64,000 nt of DNA. It comes from Limihaloglobus sulfuriphilus (GTDB taxonomy: Bacteria; Planctomycetota; Phycisphaerae; Sedimentisphaerales; Sedimentisphaeraceae). The notes beneath the pieces were generated by a model. It made no database searches. It was not told the DNA's origin and saw nothing but the letters and a program-made list of their open reading frames with translations. Numbering within the stretch: the first letter of the stretch is position 1; every line of letters begins with the position of its first letter. Below are positions 17,603 through 27,418 of the stretch, piece by piece. The translations under genes and the position numbers were made by a program. The stretch is taken from positions 2,108,001-2,172,000 of the forward strand of contig NZ_CP019646.1 in assembly GCF_001999965.1 (NCBI RefSeq), written 5' to 3'.

Positions 17603-17989
17603 TTATTTCTTTGAATGTTTCAGCTCTGACCATGCGAATATGAAGATAACCATAAACAACAGGTCGAATATTGCGAAAGGTTTCCAGATAACAGGCACAC
17701 CGGCCGTGAACCAGTAGCCAAATACTACACCGCAATAAGACAGCTTGAGAAGAATACCGTAAAGAATCAAATTTTTGTTTGCGTTGGGGTTTAAGGCGAT
17801 ACTGGCAAACATTACGGCAAAAATTATCAGAAGCAAGGCGGGAAACTGCACATACCCTGTATGGTTTGGCGGTGTAACATCGAAGCGGTCAAAAATCCAG
17901 AGCGGAGACACCAGAAAAACCGCACCTAAAATGCCGTCGTAGATTGCGGCAATACCGAAGATAAAACGTATCAGTGTGTATTGTTTCAT
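17603..17989 (-). CDS. Small four-helix membrane protein
   Basis: A 128-residue polytopic protein, four hydrophobic segments (about 7-30, 47-65, 72-92 and 100-120) with a short lysine-rich tail (ELKHSKK). The ATG at 17989 is preceded by AGGAG at ideal spacing; a longer frame reading into the upstream gene is ruled out by this. Its start lies one base after the stop of the B12-type radical SAM gene, so they are co-transcribed. I do not recognise the family. A role with the radical SAM enzyme, for example at the membrane, is only inferred from coupling. Confidence 0.65.
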   Translation of the reverse strand: MKQYTLIRFIFGIAAIYDGILGAVFLVSPLWIFDRFDVTPPNHTGYVQFPALLLIIFAVMFASIALNPNANKNLILYGILLKLSYCGVVFGYWFTAGVPVIWKPFAIFDLLFMVIFIFAWSELKHSKK

Positions 17990-17990
17990 A

Positions 17991-19301
17991 TCAATCTCCT
18001 CCGCGGCGGAACTGTTTCTTAAATTGCTCCCGCCGCCAGTTTGTAAAATACTTGGAATATATTTTCTCGGCAAGTTTTTTAAATCCGGTTTCAAGCTGAT
18101 CTACGCTCATATGCGATGGAATAAAATTGAGATCAAACAGTGTACATTTTTCCCAGTTTTGTTTTTCAATTAACCGGTTTTCTGCGTCGAGTTTACGGTA
18201 AAGCTCTGTTCCGGGGAAAGGCGTCATTATAGTTATCTGCACTTCGTAGAGCCCTGCCGCTTTGACAAATTCGAAGACCTTATCAAATATTTCCGGCCCC
18301 TGCCTCTCCATACCCAGTATGAAACAACCGTTCACTGTGATCCCATGGCTTTGAATTTTGTGAATTGCTTCTGCGTATTTATCGAAATATTTATATTTCC
18401 AGTTGCTGTTCAGATCTATCCCGTCTAAAGGCTCAATCGTTGGGCTTTCAAGCCCTATCAAAATCTGAGCGCAGCCGCTTTCTCTCATCAGGTCAAGCAT
18501 TTCAGTGTCTTCGCTTACGGATAAATCACTCTCGGCAAACCATTTTATGCGGCGATGTTTAAGGTCTTTGAGCAGCGGCTTCCAGTACTGCTTGTTGACA
18601 AAAGTGTTGTCGTCGGCAAATTCAATAAAAGGCTTTTGCCATATTTGTTTTATGCGGTCGATTTCAGCGAGCACCTTTTGCGGGGGTTTCTGATTGTATT
18701 TGCCGGTAAGCATAACCGAGCTTGCGCAGAAATCGCATTTGTGGGGACAGCCGCGGCTGGTTTGAACCGTTAAGCGGTTGTATTTAGAAATATCAAGAAG
18801 CTCAAATTTCGGCATTGGCGAGCACGCAAGGTCGTAATCCCGCTCAACAGAGCCGTAAACGGGGCGAAGTACTCCTCTCCGGCAGTCATTGAGAATCTCC
18901 GGCCAGACACTTTCTCCCTGTCCAACAGCCGCACTGTCGCAAAATTCAAGCGCCTCATCGGGCAAAGCCGTTACATGGGGGCCGCCGATAACAACCGGAA
19001 CAGAGGCCTTCTTGAAATGAAGAGCCAGCTCATAAGCCTCGTTTATCTGAGCGCTGTAACTTGATATGCCGACCAGGTCGTAGTCCGTGTCAAGATTGTT
19101 CATATTTGCCAGGTCGGGCATTTCGATATAATCAACCTGGTGCCCGGCAGGTGTCATTCCCGCCAGTGTCAGCAGGCCAAGGCTTGGCAGAGATGCGATC
19201 GTTTTGCTTCGTTCGACAAAACCCGGCAGTGTCAGGCCCAGCTCGAGCAGCTCAGCGTCGCAGCATCTAATGCCGCTCATTGCTATCAGTGCTATTTTCA
19301 T
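17991..19301 (-). CDS. B12-binding-domain radical SAM protein (BchE/P-methylase type)
   Basis: A 436-residue protein of the COG1032 class. The N-terminal cobalamin-binding-like Rossmann domain (about 1-150, GHQVDYIEMPD, VVIGGPHVTALPDEAL) is followed by the radical SAM core with QTSRGCPHKCDFCASS, the CxxxCxxC cluster, near residue 185. ILIGLES and CFILGMERQG are further family boxes. The DxHxxG cobalamin motif is not obvious, so some members of this type lack B12. The ATG at 19301 overlaps the upstream stop by 4 bp. Substrates in the class range from lipids to porphyrins and peptides; flanking membrane proteins make a membrane-lipid substrate worth considering. Confidence 0.85.
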   Translation of the reverse strand: MKIALIAMSGIRCCDAELLELGLTLPGFVERSKTIASLPSLGLLTLAGMTPAGHQVDYIEMPDLANMNNLDTDYDLVGISSYSAQINEAYELALHFKKASVPVVIGGPHVTALPDEALEFCDSAAVGQGESVWPEILNDCRRGVLRPVYGSVERDYDLACSPMPKFELLDISKYNRLTVQTSRGCPHKCDFCASSVMLTGKYNQKPPQKVLAEIDRIKQIWQKPFIEFADDNTFVNKQYWKPLLKDLKHRRIKWFAESDLSVSEDTEMLDLMRESGCAQILIGLESPTIEPLDGIDLNSNWKYKYFDKYAEAIHKIQSHGITVNGCFILGMERQGPEIFDKVFEFVKAAGLYEVQITIMTPFPGTELYRKLDAENRLIEKQNWEKCTLFDLNFIPSHMSVDQLETGFKKLAEKIYSKYFTNWRREQFKKQFRRGGD

Positions 19302-19672
19302 CGTTCGTACATTCTCCATACAAAAAGTATTATCGCCAGAATTGTTGAAAGGGCCGGGATAAAAAAGAAATTTCTGAAATATGGTTTAATTGCCGAGAGA
19401 TAGCATGTTAAGGGCATAGTTACGGCAGCGAGAATAAGAAGATAAGAAGCCGCGGCGGGTGTTTGTGCTATCCCCAGCGCCTGTAAGCTCAAAGCGAAAG
19501 CAAGGTTAATCAGACCAATCCCGAAAAATGCTATATGACCCAGGCGAATCATCCGTCTCCGCCACGAAGAGTAGCCTCCGAGAAAGTCTTTGTTATAAAA
19601 AAACATTCCGGTAACCGCCCCCGCAACAGAGCCAAGCAGCATACTTATCCAGGCAGTGTAAAGATTTATCAT
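19298..19672 (-). CDS. Small polytopic membrane protein
   Basis: A 124-residue protein with four predicted membrane helices (about 5-27, 45-65, 70-92 and 98-118) joined by a basic loop with SSWRRRMIRLGH. First gene of a three-gene unit with the B12-type radical SAM protein and the 128-residue membrane protein; its stop overlaps the radical SAM start by 4 bp. I do not recognise the family and assign no function. Confidence 0.6.
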   Translation of the reverse strand: MINLYTAWISMLLGSVAGAVTGMFFYNKDFLGGYSSWRRRMIRLGHIAFFGIGLINLAFALSLQALGIAQTPAAASYLLILAAVTMPLTCYLSAIKPYFRNFFFIPALSTILAIILFVWRMYER

Positions 19673-20052
19673 GTTTTGCTCACTTTTCGAAAAGACAACC
19701 TTTCATTTCAAGTTTACTGCTTGACGAAAGCAGCCCGTCTTTATGTCATAATCATACCTTAAAATTTCAGTATATCAACAAATGAGCCGGAAACAAACAA
19801 AATAGCCAAAGGATTTTATGCGGAACCCGCAAACCCTATGAGTTTTGTCGAGAAACACCTAAATAACGAAAAATAAAGACATTACACACCAAAACCAGCT
19901 CGTGTCGTCTTTTAAGGCTCTTTTCGAACCGGGTTAATGAAATTTTTTTGCCTTTAAAAACTTTACATTCCCCGCCAATAAATTTAAAATGCTTGATTCT
20001 TTTTTAATCTTGAAACCTATATTTACACCAAAATAATTGAAAGGGTATAAAA
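19673..20052. other. Intergenic region between divergent operons
   Basis: About 380 bp separating the divergent radical SAM unit and pgk. It carries a pgk promoter candidate near 19962-19990 and an AT-rich tract. No coding region or strong repeat was seen. Confidence 0.5.
19962..19990 (+). promoter_or_regulatory. Candidate pgk promoter
   Basis: TTTACA and TAAAAT separated by 17 bp, about 62 bp upstream of the pgk ATG; each hexamer has one mismatch to consensus. A second weaker set (TTGATT and TATATT, 19 bp) lies just downstream. Confidence 0.45.
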
Positions 20053-21291
20053 ATGGCAAAAAAGACAATAGCTGACATTGATGTCAAAGGTAAAAAAGTT
20101 CTTATTAGAGCAGATTTCAACGTCCCGCTTAATCCAGAGGGGCAGATAACAGATGATGCGCGTATAGCAAAGGCTATGCCGACAATCGAGCATATCCTCG
20201 GTAACGGCGGCAGTGTTATACTGATGAGCCATCTCGGACGGCCAAAAGGCGAAAAGAAGCCCGAGTTTTCGCTGGCTCCTGTAGCCGCCCGTCTTAGTGA
20301 GCTTGTCGGCAAGGATGTAGTCTTTGTTGACGACTGTATCGGTGAAGATGTTTCCGAAAAGGCCGCTGCCTTAAAGAGCGGCGATGTTATGCTCCTTGAA
20401 AACCTCCGTTTCCACAAAGAAGAGATAATCAAGGACAAAGACGCCAAGGAAGACCCGGCTCTGCGTGAAGCAAAAGACGCATTCGCAAAACAGATCGCCT
20501 CTCTTGCAGACATTTATGTGTGCGATGCCTTTGGTACCGCTCACCGTGATAACGCTTCGATGCTTACCGTTCCGCAGGTTATGGAAGGCATGCCTCGTGT
20601 TGCAGGTTTTCTCATTGAAAAGGAAATCAAGTTTCTCGGCAAGACTATCAATGAAGGCGAAAAACCTTTTGTCGCAATTCTCGGCGGAGCAAAGGTTTCT
20701 GACAAGCTAAAGGTTATTGACAATCTGATGAGCAAGGTTGACACCATCATCATCGGAGGCGGCATGGCCTACACATTCAACAAGGCACTCGGTAAAAAAA
20801 TCGGAGACAGCCTCTGCGAGGATGATTTTGTAGAAACCGCCGGTGAGCTGCTCGAAAGAAGCAAGGACGGCGGCTGCGAAATCCTTCTGCCCGTTGATTC
20901 TGTTGCCGGCGATAAATTCGCGCAGGACGCCAAGACAATGACAACGCCCAACGGTATCCCCGACGGCTGGCTTGGTCTGGATATCGGCCCTGAATCGGCG
21001 AAAATATTTGCAGAAAAGATAAAATCCGCAAAGACAGTCGTCTGGAACGGCCCGATGGGTGTCTTCGAATGGGATAACTTCGCAAACGGCACAACAGTAG
21101 TCGCTAATGCCCTGGTAGAAGCAACCGCTAACGGAGCCCGCACAGTCATTGGCGGCGGCGACAGCGCAAGCGCCATTAAGACACTCGGCCTGGAAGACAA
21201 GGTCAGCCACGTATCAACCGGCGGCGGCGCATCTCTTGAGATGATGGAAGGCAAAACTTTTGCCTGCCTGGAGCTGCTTGACGAAAAATAA
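20053..21291 (+). CDS. pgk: Phosphoglycerate kinase
   Basis: Glycolytic kinase transferring the acyl phosphate of 1,3-bisphosphoglycerate to ADP. At 412 residues it is full length. Family signatures include the start [12 protein letters not shown] (substrate-binding Asp-Phe-Asn), [32 protein letters not shown], then [10 protein letters not shown] and the C-terminal nucleotide-site [13 protein letters not shown] precedes the ATG. A strong terminator follows, so it is transcribed as a single gene, with rpe starting 150 bp downstream. Confidence 0.98.
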   Translation: MAKKTIADIDVKGKKVLIRADFNVPLNPEGQITDDARIAKAMPTIEHILGNGGSVILMSHLGRPKGEKKPEFSLAPVAARLSELVGKDVVFVDDCIGEDVSEKAAALKSGDVMLLENLRFHKEEIIKDKDAKEDPALREAKDAFAKQIASLADIYVCDAFGTAHRDNASMLTVPQVMEGMPRVAGFLIEKEIKFLGKTINEGEKPFVAILGGAKVSDKLKVIDNLMSKVDTIIIGGGMAYTFNKALGKKIGDSLCEDDFVETAGELLERSKDGGCEILLPVDSVAGDKFAQDAKTMTTPNGIPDGWLGLDIGPESAKIFAEKIKSAKTVVWNGPMGVFEWDNFANGTTVVANALVEATANGARTVIGGGDSASAIKTLGLEDKVSHVSTGGGASLEMMEGKTFACLELLDEK

Positions 21292-21310
21292 GATATCTGA
21301 TATCATATTA

Positions 21311-21345
21311 AACCGGCTGTGGGGTTATTCACGGCCGGTTTTTTT
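21311..21345 (+). terminator. Rho-independent terminator after pgk
   Basis: AACCGGC pairs with GCCGGTT (with an inner TGTG/CACG extension) around a short loop and is followed by seven T residues. It starts about 20 bp after the pgk stop codon. Confidence 0.85.
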
Positions 21346-21440
21346 ATGGCACAGGCGAAACAGCTCTCACGGCCGCGCAGGGATTCTTGCAGTTTGCCTG
21401 TTTTTTGTGATTATAACCCATTATTTCGGAGTGATATATA

Positions 21441-22118
21441 ATGAAACTTCCACCAGCGGGTACGATAGAAATAGCACCGAGTGTGCTGAGCAGCGATTTT
21501 GCGAACCTGGCATCTGAAACACGTGTTATAGATGAGGCCGGTTCGAAAATTGTCCATCTTGATATTATGGACGGGCATTTTGTGCCAAATATCACTTTTG
21601 GAGCGCCCATTATAAAATGGCTGCGAAAGTACTCTGATTTGTGTTTCGATGCCCACCTGATGATCTCCGAGCCGGACAGGTATGCCGAAGACTTCAAAAA
21701 CGCCGGCTGTGACCATATTACTTTTCACATTGAAACCGTCGATGACCCCGCAGGTCTGATAAACCGGATTCATGATATGGGCATGTCGGCGGGGGTATGC
21801 ATAAAACCTAAGACACCGGTCTCAAGTATCGAAAAAGTCGCAAAGATGTGCGAGATGATACTGGTGATGACGGTGGAGCCGGGTTTCGGCGGCCAGTCTT
21901 TCATGGACGACGCCGCCCGCAAGTGCATTGACATCAGAAAGATGGCAGGGCCGGATATCCGCATTGAGGTTGACGGGGGCATAGACGTTGGTACTGCCTG
22001 CAAGGTTGCCTCGTACGGGGCGGATACTCTTGTTGCAGGCTCTGCGGTTTTTAACCGGCCGGACAGGGCCGCGGCGATGAAGGCGATCCTCGATGATGCC
22101 GCCAAGGGTTTGGACTGA
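21441..22118 (+). CDS. rpe: Ribulose-phosphate 3-epimerase
   Basis: Interconverts ribulose 5-phosphate and xylulose 5-phosphate in the pentose phosphate pathway. A 225-residue TIM barrel with IAPSVLSSDFANL, HLDIMDGHFVPNITFG (metal-binding His and Asp), DAHLMI, MTVEPGFGGQSF and VDGGID. The length is normal. A GGAG site precedes the ATG. Its stop codon shares one base with the start of the downstream AEC transporter gene, so rpe, the transporter and rsmA form one transcript. Confidence 0.97.
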   Translation: MKLPPAGTIEIAPSVLSSDFANLASETRVIDEAGSKIVHLDIMDGHFVPNITFGAPIIKWLRKYSDLCFDAHLMISEPDRYAEDFKNAGCDHITFHIETVDDPAGLINRIHDMGMSAGVCIKPKTPVSSIEKVAKMCEMILVMTVEPGFGGQSFMDDAARKCIDIRKMAGPDIRIEVDGGIDVGTACKVASYGADTLVAGSAVFNRPDRAAAMKAILDDAAKGLD

Positions 22119-23071
22119 TGTTTTTAACTCTGCTGGTATCGGTTGTCTGTATCTTCCTGATGATGGTTCCCGGAGCCCTTGCGTTTCGCAGGGCCTGGCT
22201 GAACAACCACTCTCTGCAGGGGCTCTCTCGCATAAATGTTTATGTGCTCTACCCCTGCCTGATATTCAGCGTCATAGTAAGCAATTTCACCTTTTCAAGT
22301 CTGCTGCGAAGCTGGTACCTGCCGGCTATTTCGTTTGGAATAATGTTAATCGGCTACATCGGCGGGTTAATCGCGTGCAGCCTGTTCAAAATTCACAGCC
22401 GCGAGACACATAAATCCTTTTTGTTTCAATCCGCGATAAACAATTACTCTTTTTTCCCCCTGGCACTTGTCATCACGCTCTTCGGCAGTGAGGGTACGGG
22501 GATTCTGATCTTCTCCACTCTCGGCGCTGAGCTTGCCGTCTGGACACTGGGGATGTTTATACTCAGCGGACACAGTTTCAGGTTAAAAAGCCTGCTGCAC
22601 CTGCTCAGTCCGCCGATGATGGGGCTTTATCTGGCGGTTTTGTTTTTGGCGGTATGCCGGTTTTTCCAGTTTGACCCGGGATTTTTAAGCGATAAAGGCA
22701 CGCCTGCAAACAGCCTTTTCAACGCGGTTACAATGCTCTCGGGGGCGGTGGTTCCAATATCAATGATAATCGCAGGGGCGAGGATTTCCAAGATAAAGCT
22801 CGCTGAGGTCATGAACCGGCTGGTCTGGCTCCTGAGTGTTTTGCGGCTGGTGATAGTTCCGCTTGCGGCGGTTTTTATTATCAGCTTTCTTCCAATAGAC
22901 GCTCTGTCAAAGAAAATCATGATGATAGTCGCCGTCATGCCGGTGTCTCTTTCGAGTATGCTGTTAAGTGAAATATACGGCGGCGACAAGGAATTTATAG
23001 ACGGAACTGTGCTGCTGACGCATCTTCTTTCAATGCTGACAGCGCCGGCGATACTTGCGTTTTTGATTTAA
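22118..23071 (+). CDS. AEC-family transporter (auxin efflux carrier type)
   Basis: A 317-residue inner-membrane protein with about ten hydrophobic segments and the AEC/Mem_trans layout: two five-helix halves, with the conserved NNYSFFPLAL-type segment in the first half and MPVSLSSMLLSEIYGG near the end. Bacterial AEC members move malate and other organic acids; the substrate here is unknown. Start overlaps rpe by one base. Confidence 0.88.
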   Translation: MFLTLLVSVVCIFLMMVPGALAFRRAWLNNHSLQGLSRINVYVLYPCLIFSVIVSNFTFSSLLRSWYLPAISFGIMLIGYIGGLIACSLFKIHSRETHKSFLFQSAINNYSFFPLALVITLFGSEGTGILIFSTLGAELAVWTLGMFILSGHSFRLKSLLHLLSPPMMGLYLAVLFLAVCRFFQFDPGFLSDKGTPANSLFNAVTMLSGAVVPISMIIAGARISKIKLAEVMNRLVWLLSVLRLVIVPLAAVFIISFLPIDALSKKIMMIVAVMPVSLSSMLLSEIYGGDKEFIDGTVLLTHLLSMLTAPAILAFLI

Positions 23072-23097
23072 AACTGACAGTTTAGGAATATTCCCTG

Positions 23098-23982
23098 ATG
23101 CAGACAAAACAAGAAATACAGGCCCTGCTTGCCGGCGTAGCGGCGGTTCCAAACCACCGGCTCGGCCAGAATTTCCTTATAGATAAGAATCTGCTCGAAT
23201 TCCTCCTGCAGCAGGCCTCTGTAACCGCTGATGATATAGTATTTGAAGTCGGCTGCGGTACCGGTACACTCTCTCAAGACCTGAGCGAGAGAGCCGGTGC
23301 GGTTGTTATTGTAGAATATGACCGGCTTATGTGCCGGATAACCGCCGGAGTGCTGGCAGGCAGAGAAAATGTAACTATGATAAACGCCGACGCCCTGGAT
23401 AATAAAAATAAAGTAAACCTTGAGGCGATGCAGCGGCTGGCCGCACTGCGGAGGCAGTTCAAAGGCAGACTCATGCTCATTGCCAACCTGCCCTACCAGA
23501 TAGCAGCGTCTCTTATGTGCAATCTTGTTACTGCTGAACCTGTCTTTGACGCGATGTATATCACCGTTCAGAAAGAGGTTGCCCAGCGGATGTCCGCAGG
23601 GGCCGGTGATAAGCACTACGGAATACTCTCGATACTCATGCAGGCAGCGGGCAATGTCAAACTGCTCAGAAAACTGGGGCCCGATGTCTTCTGGCCGGCG
23701 CCAAAGGTCGAATCGGCTATGGTTTCGTATGTCCGTGATGAGGGAAAATGCTCTTTGATAGAAAATCCAGATATTTTAAAACGCCTCATATCTGTCTTTA
23801 TGGGGCACCGCCGGAAGATGATGAAGGCATGTGTTAAATTTGTTCCGGAAGAGTTCTCCGGCATAAACGAATGGGACTCGTTATTTGAAACGGCTCGGAT
23901 AAATCCTCAAGACCGTCCAGAGAAGGTTCGTCCCGAGCAGTATGTTGAGCTTGCAAACGCCGTATCTCAACGGCTGAAATAG
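23098..23982 (+). CDS. rsmA: 16S rRNA dimethyladenosine transferase RsmA (KsgA)
   Basis: Methylates two adjacent adenines of the 16S 3' hairpin late in 30S assembly. The 294-residue protein has the Rossmann SAM site FEVGCGTGTLSQ, the acidic VIVEYDRLM, the NADAL box and the catalytic NLPYQIAA. A C-terminal helical domain binds rRNA (about 210-290). It lies 26 bp after the AEC transporter gene and converges directly on the PBP2 gene, their stops being adjacent bases. Confidence 0.95.
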   Translation: MQTKQEIQALLAGVAAVPNHRLGQNFLIDKNLLEFLLQQASVTADDIVFEVGCGTGTLSQDLSERAGAVVIVEYDRLMCRITAGVLAGRENVTMINADALDNKNKVNLEAMQRLAALRRQFKGRLMLIANLPYQIAASLMCNLVTAEPVFDAMYITVQKEVAQRMSAGAGDKHYGILSILMQAAGNVKLLRKLGPDVFWPAPKVESAMVSYVRDEGKCSLIENPDILKRLISVFMGHRRKMMKACVKFVPEEFSGINEWDSLFETARINPQDRPEKVRPEQYVELANAVSQRLK

Positions 23983-26058
23983 CTATCTGCCGTCTTCGAA
24001 CTCACCAATATAACCCTCTTCTCTCAAGATTTCAAAACTCTTGAAAGCGATCGGTGCCGCATCTGATGAGCCGTGCAGCCCCCCCTCTATTACGACCGCA
24101 ATCGCAACAGAGCGGCCGCGGCTGTCCTGGGCGAATCCGACAAACCACGCATTAGCCGGAGCCTCTGTCGAACCGGTTTTGCCAAACAACTCTACCGTAT
24201 CATCATCAAAGCCCGATTCTTTATAGGCTGTATTGGCGGTTCCGCCGGTTTCATATACTACCGCAGACATGCCGTCTTTTATTGTCTCAATTGTATTATC
24301 AGCAATCCCAAGCTGTTTTGGAGGCGCCTGCCGGTTTTTGTCCCTGTAGAGTGTCGGCTGAATAAAAACACCGCCCCTGGCAATAAGTGCCATAGAATTT
24401 GCAACCTGGAGCACTGTAACCCTCAGATTGCCCTGGCCCATGCCGAACCATTTACGCTCTGATGCCGGCAGAGGCGGCAGATCTTCAAAAGTTTTTACGT
24501 TTTTTTGGGGTATGCTGCCGGATATTATACCCTGTGATTCCTGCAAGCCCCGTGACTGTTCGAGGCTTACCTCGGCGTAGCTCAGATCTGCATCGGCGAG
24601 GATCCGCCTGCCGAAACCTATATCATAAAGCCATCTTTGCAGTTTCTCGGATTCTATCCTGTGGGCCAGTTTTGTAAAATAAATGTTACAACTGCCTCTA
24701 ATGGCGTTTCTGGCGTTATTGCCGCCCTCATACTGCCACCTCCAGTCATGACAGCTTCCGTTTCGCTGCAAGAGGCATCTGGGCCAGTTTTCCTCCGGCA
24801 CCGGCGGGCAGCTTATAATTGAGTGCTGTGTAACCTTGCCCTCTTCCATGCCTGCCAGCAGTATTGTCGGTTTAATCGATGAGCCCGGAGGATAGAGGCT
24901 GTACATGGCTCTGTTCTTTAATGGTGAATTTGGAGAGTTCTTGATTTCTGTAAAATCTGCCCGCATCTTATTGAGGTTGTAAGAGGGAGTTGAAACGCTT
25001 GCAAGAATTTCGCCTGTCGCAGCATCAATAATCACAATTCCGGTAGGCTTGCTGCTGTTTTTGTTTGCCTGGGGGTTGCTGACCCAGTCTTCGATCCTCT
25101 CCTGAAGAACCGCGTCGATGGTGAGGTTTACGTTCATGCCGAATTCGCTTGCAATCACCTCTTTTTCGCCGTTGTGTCCAAGGTATGTAACCTTTCCGCG
25201 GCGGCCTCTTAGAAGCGGTTCAAAAACGTATTCCACTCCTGTAAAACCCGCAAGCTCTCCCTCTTTGTATTTCATCAGCTCATCAGAGCTGAACATTCCC
25301 TTATCCGGCTGGGCGGGATTAACCCACCCGATTATATGGGCGGCAGTCTCATCAAATGGGTAGCTTCTGGTTGAGGAAACATCTATTCCGACATCATCAT
25401 CTGCGATAAAGCGTATTTGAGCAGCGTTTTTAGCCTGCTCATTGATGTCGGCAACACAGTGCCACTGTGTATGCATTTCCGCAAGATCATTTACCTGCGC
25501 CTCCATTATCAGCCTTTGCTCTTCGGGGATACTGCGGTAATCGCTCAACGTCATCTCTGTATTGGGAAAGTTTCTTTTCATAGCGAAAAATTCCCGAAGC
25601 CTCCAGATACGGCTATTTATTTCCGACAGATTTGTCTCGATAATCTCCCGGGTTATTCCCGGCAGCCCTAAGAATTCTGCAATAAGCTCATTAGTCCTCT
25701 CCAGCTCATCTGCGAGCTCTTCGTGCCAGTATTGAATCGCGTCTTCCGGACTGATACCCCTGTCCTGAGCTGTAAATAGAGCGTTGGCCAGCCAGAATTT
25801 TTCGTCTTTGAGCCGGATATATCTGTACAGCAGACAGAGTTTGAAATCAGCAATCTCCTGGGCCATCGGGCGGCCTCTGCGGTCCAGGATCATTCCCCTC
25901 AGCGTTGGCAGCTCCCTTGGCGGGGCAATCCCGATATTCGATACGATTTCACGGTTTTGCTCTGAGAGTGCGGCCTGGATCCACAGCAGTCTTGCCAGGC
26001 AGATGCCCAGCATAATGGTAAATAATATGATTAAGAATTTTAACCGTGAGTTATACAT
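23983..26058 (-). CDS. mrdA: Penicillin-binding protein 2 (elongation transpeptidase)
   Basis: Class B PBP that cross-links peptidoglycan in the elongasome. It has one N-terminal membrane anchor, a dimerisation domain (PBP_dimer, about 50-320, including FTGVEYVFEPLLRGRRG) and a transpeptidase domain with all three active-site motifs: Ser393-x-x-Lys396 in PPGSSIKPT, SCN at 456-458 and KTG at 627-629. At 691 residues it is somewhat longer than E. coli PBP2 (about 630) because of a coiled insertion around 75-200. It is the last gene of the mreB-mreC-mreD operon and starts right after the mreD stop. Its presence argues for a peptidoglycan wall. Confidence 0.95.
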   Translation of the reverse strand: MYNSRLKFLIILFTIMLGICLARLLWIQAALSEQNREIVSNIGIAPPRELPTLRGMILDRRGRPMAQEIADFKLCLLYRYIRLKDEKFWLANALFTAQDRGISPEDAIQYWHEELADELERTNELIAEFLGLPGITREIIETNLSEINSRIWRLREFFAMKRNFPNTEMTLSDYRSIPEEQRLIMEAQVNDLAEMHTQWHCVADINEQAKNAAQIRFIADDDVGIDVSSTRSYPFDETAAHIIGWVNPAQPDKGMFSSDELMKYKEGELAGFTGVEYVFEPLLRGRRGKVTYLGHNGEKEVIASEFGMNVNLTIDAVLQERIEDWVSNPQANKNSSKPTGIVIIDAATGEILASVSTPSYNLNKMRADFTEIKNSPNSPLKNRAMYSLYPPGSSIKPTILLAGMEEGKVTQHSIISCPPVPEENWPRCLLQRNGSCHDWRWQYEGGNNARNAIRGSCNIYFTKLAHRIESEKLQRWLYDIGFGRRILADADLSYAEVSLEQSRGLQESQGIISGSIPQKNVKTFEDLPPLPASERKWFGMGQGNLRVTVLQVANSMALIARGGVFIQPTLYRDKNRQAPPKQLGIADNTIETIKDGMSAVVYETGGTANTAYKESGFDDDTVELFGKTGSTEAPANAWFVGFAQDSRGRSVAIAVVIEGGLHGSSDAAPIAFKSFEILREEGYIGEFEDGR

Positions 26059-26571
26059 TTAGAAACGCCTGTCAGTCTGGCGCTGCGGCAGCCCTAATAA
26101 CTTTCTTATGTATTCCGCTGCCTGCCAGATGAAGGGACCTGTGATTGCTGTATATATTGACGCGGCGAGAATCCGCATAATCATCCTTGGCATAATGTCT
26201 GAAGTTTTCCAGAGTATCAGCGGTTCGGCTATGATCAGCGACAGAAAAGTTAAAACGAAAAGTATGAGCACCTGATACCTGATCTGCTCGAATTGAATCA
26301 ATCCCCGAATCCTTGAGTACAGCGTACCGGCGATTCCGTAGCCGATCATGCACGGCCCGATCGCCGTACCGGATACGTCAGCCATAAAGCCCACAAAGAA
26401 CGCAATTCCTATAGCGTCTTCGCTGGAAGAATAGCTGATCAGGATTGCCATGATTATCGCCATCATTTCAGGTTTTATGTTCAGCTCGGTGACGGCAAGA
26501 AAATTAGTTAGATTGCCTGCGTCTATAACAGCGAAGATAAGTATTATTATTGAATAGAATATCCAGGCCAT
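26059..26571 (-). CDS. mreD: Rod shape-determining protein MreD
   Basis: A 170-residue membrane protein with about five hydrophobic segments, between mreC and the PBP2 gene. MreD sequences are poorly conserved; the assignment rests mainly on gene order, size, helix pattern and the FVGFMADVSGTAIGPCMIGYG segment, which resembles the family's conserved GLLxD-x(4)-PLG region. It bridges MreC to the cytoplasmic MreB filaments and PBP2/RodA. The start is four bases after the mreC stop. Confidence 0.88.
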   Translation of the reverse strand: MAWIFYSIIILIFAVIDAGNLTNFLAVTELNIKPEMMAIIMAILISYSSSEDAIGIAFFVGFMADVSGTAIGPCMIGYGIAGTLYSRIRGLIQFEQIRYQVLILFVLTFLSLIIAEPLILWKTSDIMPRMIMRILAASIYTAITGPFIWQAAEYIRKLLGLPQRQTDRRF

Positions 26572-26574
26572 CTT

Positions 26575-27381
26575 TTATTCCTTCTCCGGGGTTATTACAG
26601 CAACATTGTTCAGATCGGATGCCCTGTATATGGGCAGTACTGTGATGTCCCATAAAAGCGGCGAGCTTTCCGAGGGCCACGCCCTGACAACCTCTCCGAT
26701 AACCCTGGAAGCCGGCAGCTTGCCCGGTATTGCTTCGGCGAGCACAGTATCGCCGGGTTTTACGTCCTGCGATGTTGAAACGAGGTCTATCTTACAGCTT
26801 CCCAGACCGGTTCCCTTGAGGTTCCCCGTAATCTTTTTAGACTTTCCTTCACGGGAGATTATGACGGGAATATTGGATTTTGTATCAGTAACAAGAATCA
26901 CCCGGGCCGTTGTAGAGGATGTTTCACCTATAACGCCTATAATTGTATTCTGTCCGAGAATATATTGGCCTTTTCTTATCCCGTGACTGGTGCCCTTGTC
27001 GATCGAGAGATACTCGTCCTGTTGGTAGGTTATTATTCCGGCAGTTGTTACAAGTATCTCTTCGTTTGGAAAGAATGCTTTGTAGCCCGCCAGCGTTTCG
27101 TAGTCCCGGGCAAGCCTGTCCAGATCAGCTTCGAGGTTTTTATACGCCGCCCAAAGTCTGTTGTATTCCCGGCGTGAGACGGTTTCGTAATTTATGCTTC
27201 CGGGTTTTATAAGCCGGTAAGGAAGTTCTTTACCAATGCTCAGTGCAGGTTTAAAAAGCTGGACAAAAAAGAAATTCAGGCTTGAGGTAATTCTTTGAGG
27301 TGTAAACAGCAGAAATAGAGACAGACCCAGAAGGGCGATGAATAGTTTTGTTTTTGTCTTCTTAACCTGGTGCCTGGCCAT
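26575..27381 (-). CDS. mreC: Cell shape-determining protein MreC
   Basis: A 268-residue protein with an N-terminal membrane helix (about 12-32), a coiled-coil (about 60-95, NRLWAAYKNLEADLDRL) and paired beta-domains (about 100-265) with YLSIDKGTSHGIRKGQYIL and GVIGETSSTTARVILVTD, the classic MreC boxes. MreC forms periplasmic assemblies that activate PBP2. The gene sits 37 bp downstream of mreB and four bases before mreD. Confidence 0.95.
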   Translation of the reverse strand: MARHQVKKTKTKLFIALLGLSLFLLFTPQRITSSLNFFFVQLFKPALSIGKELPYRLIKPGSINYETVSRREYNRLWAAYKNLEADLDRLARDYETLAGYKAFFPNEEILVTTAGIITYQQDEYLSIDKGTSHGIRKGQYILGQNTIIGVIGETSSTTARVILVTDTKSNIPVIISREGKSKKITGNLKGTGLGSCKIDLVSTSQDVKPGDTVLAEAIPGKLPASRVIGEVVRAWPSESSPLLWDITVLPIYRASDLNNVAVITPEKE

Positions 27382-27418
27382 ATATAACCATTTTTCAAAT
27401 ATCCCCGCCGCCGGAGTC

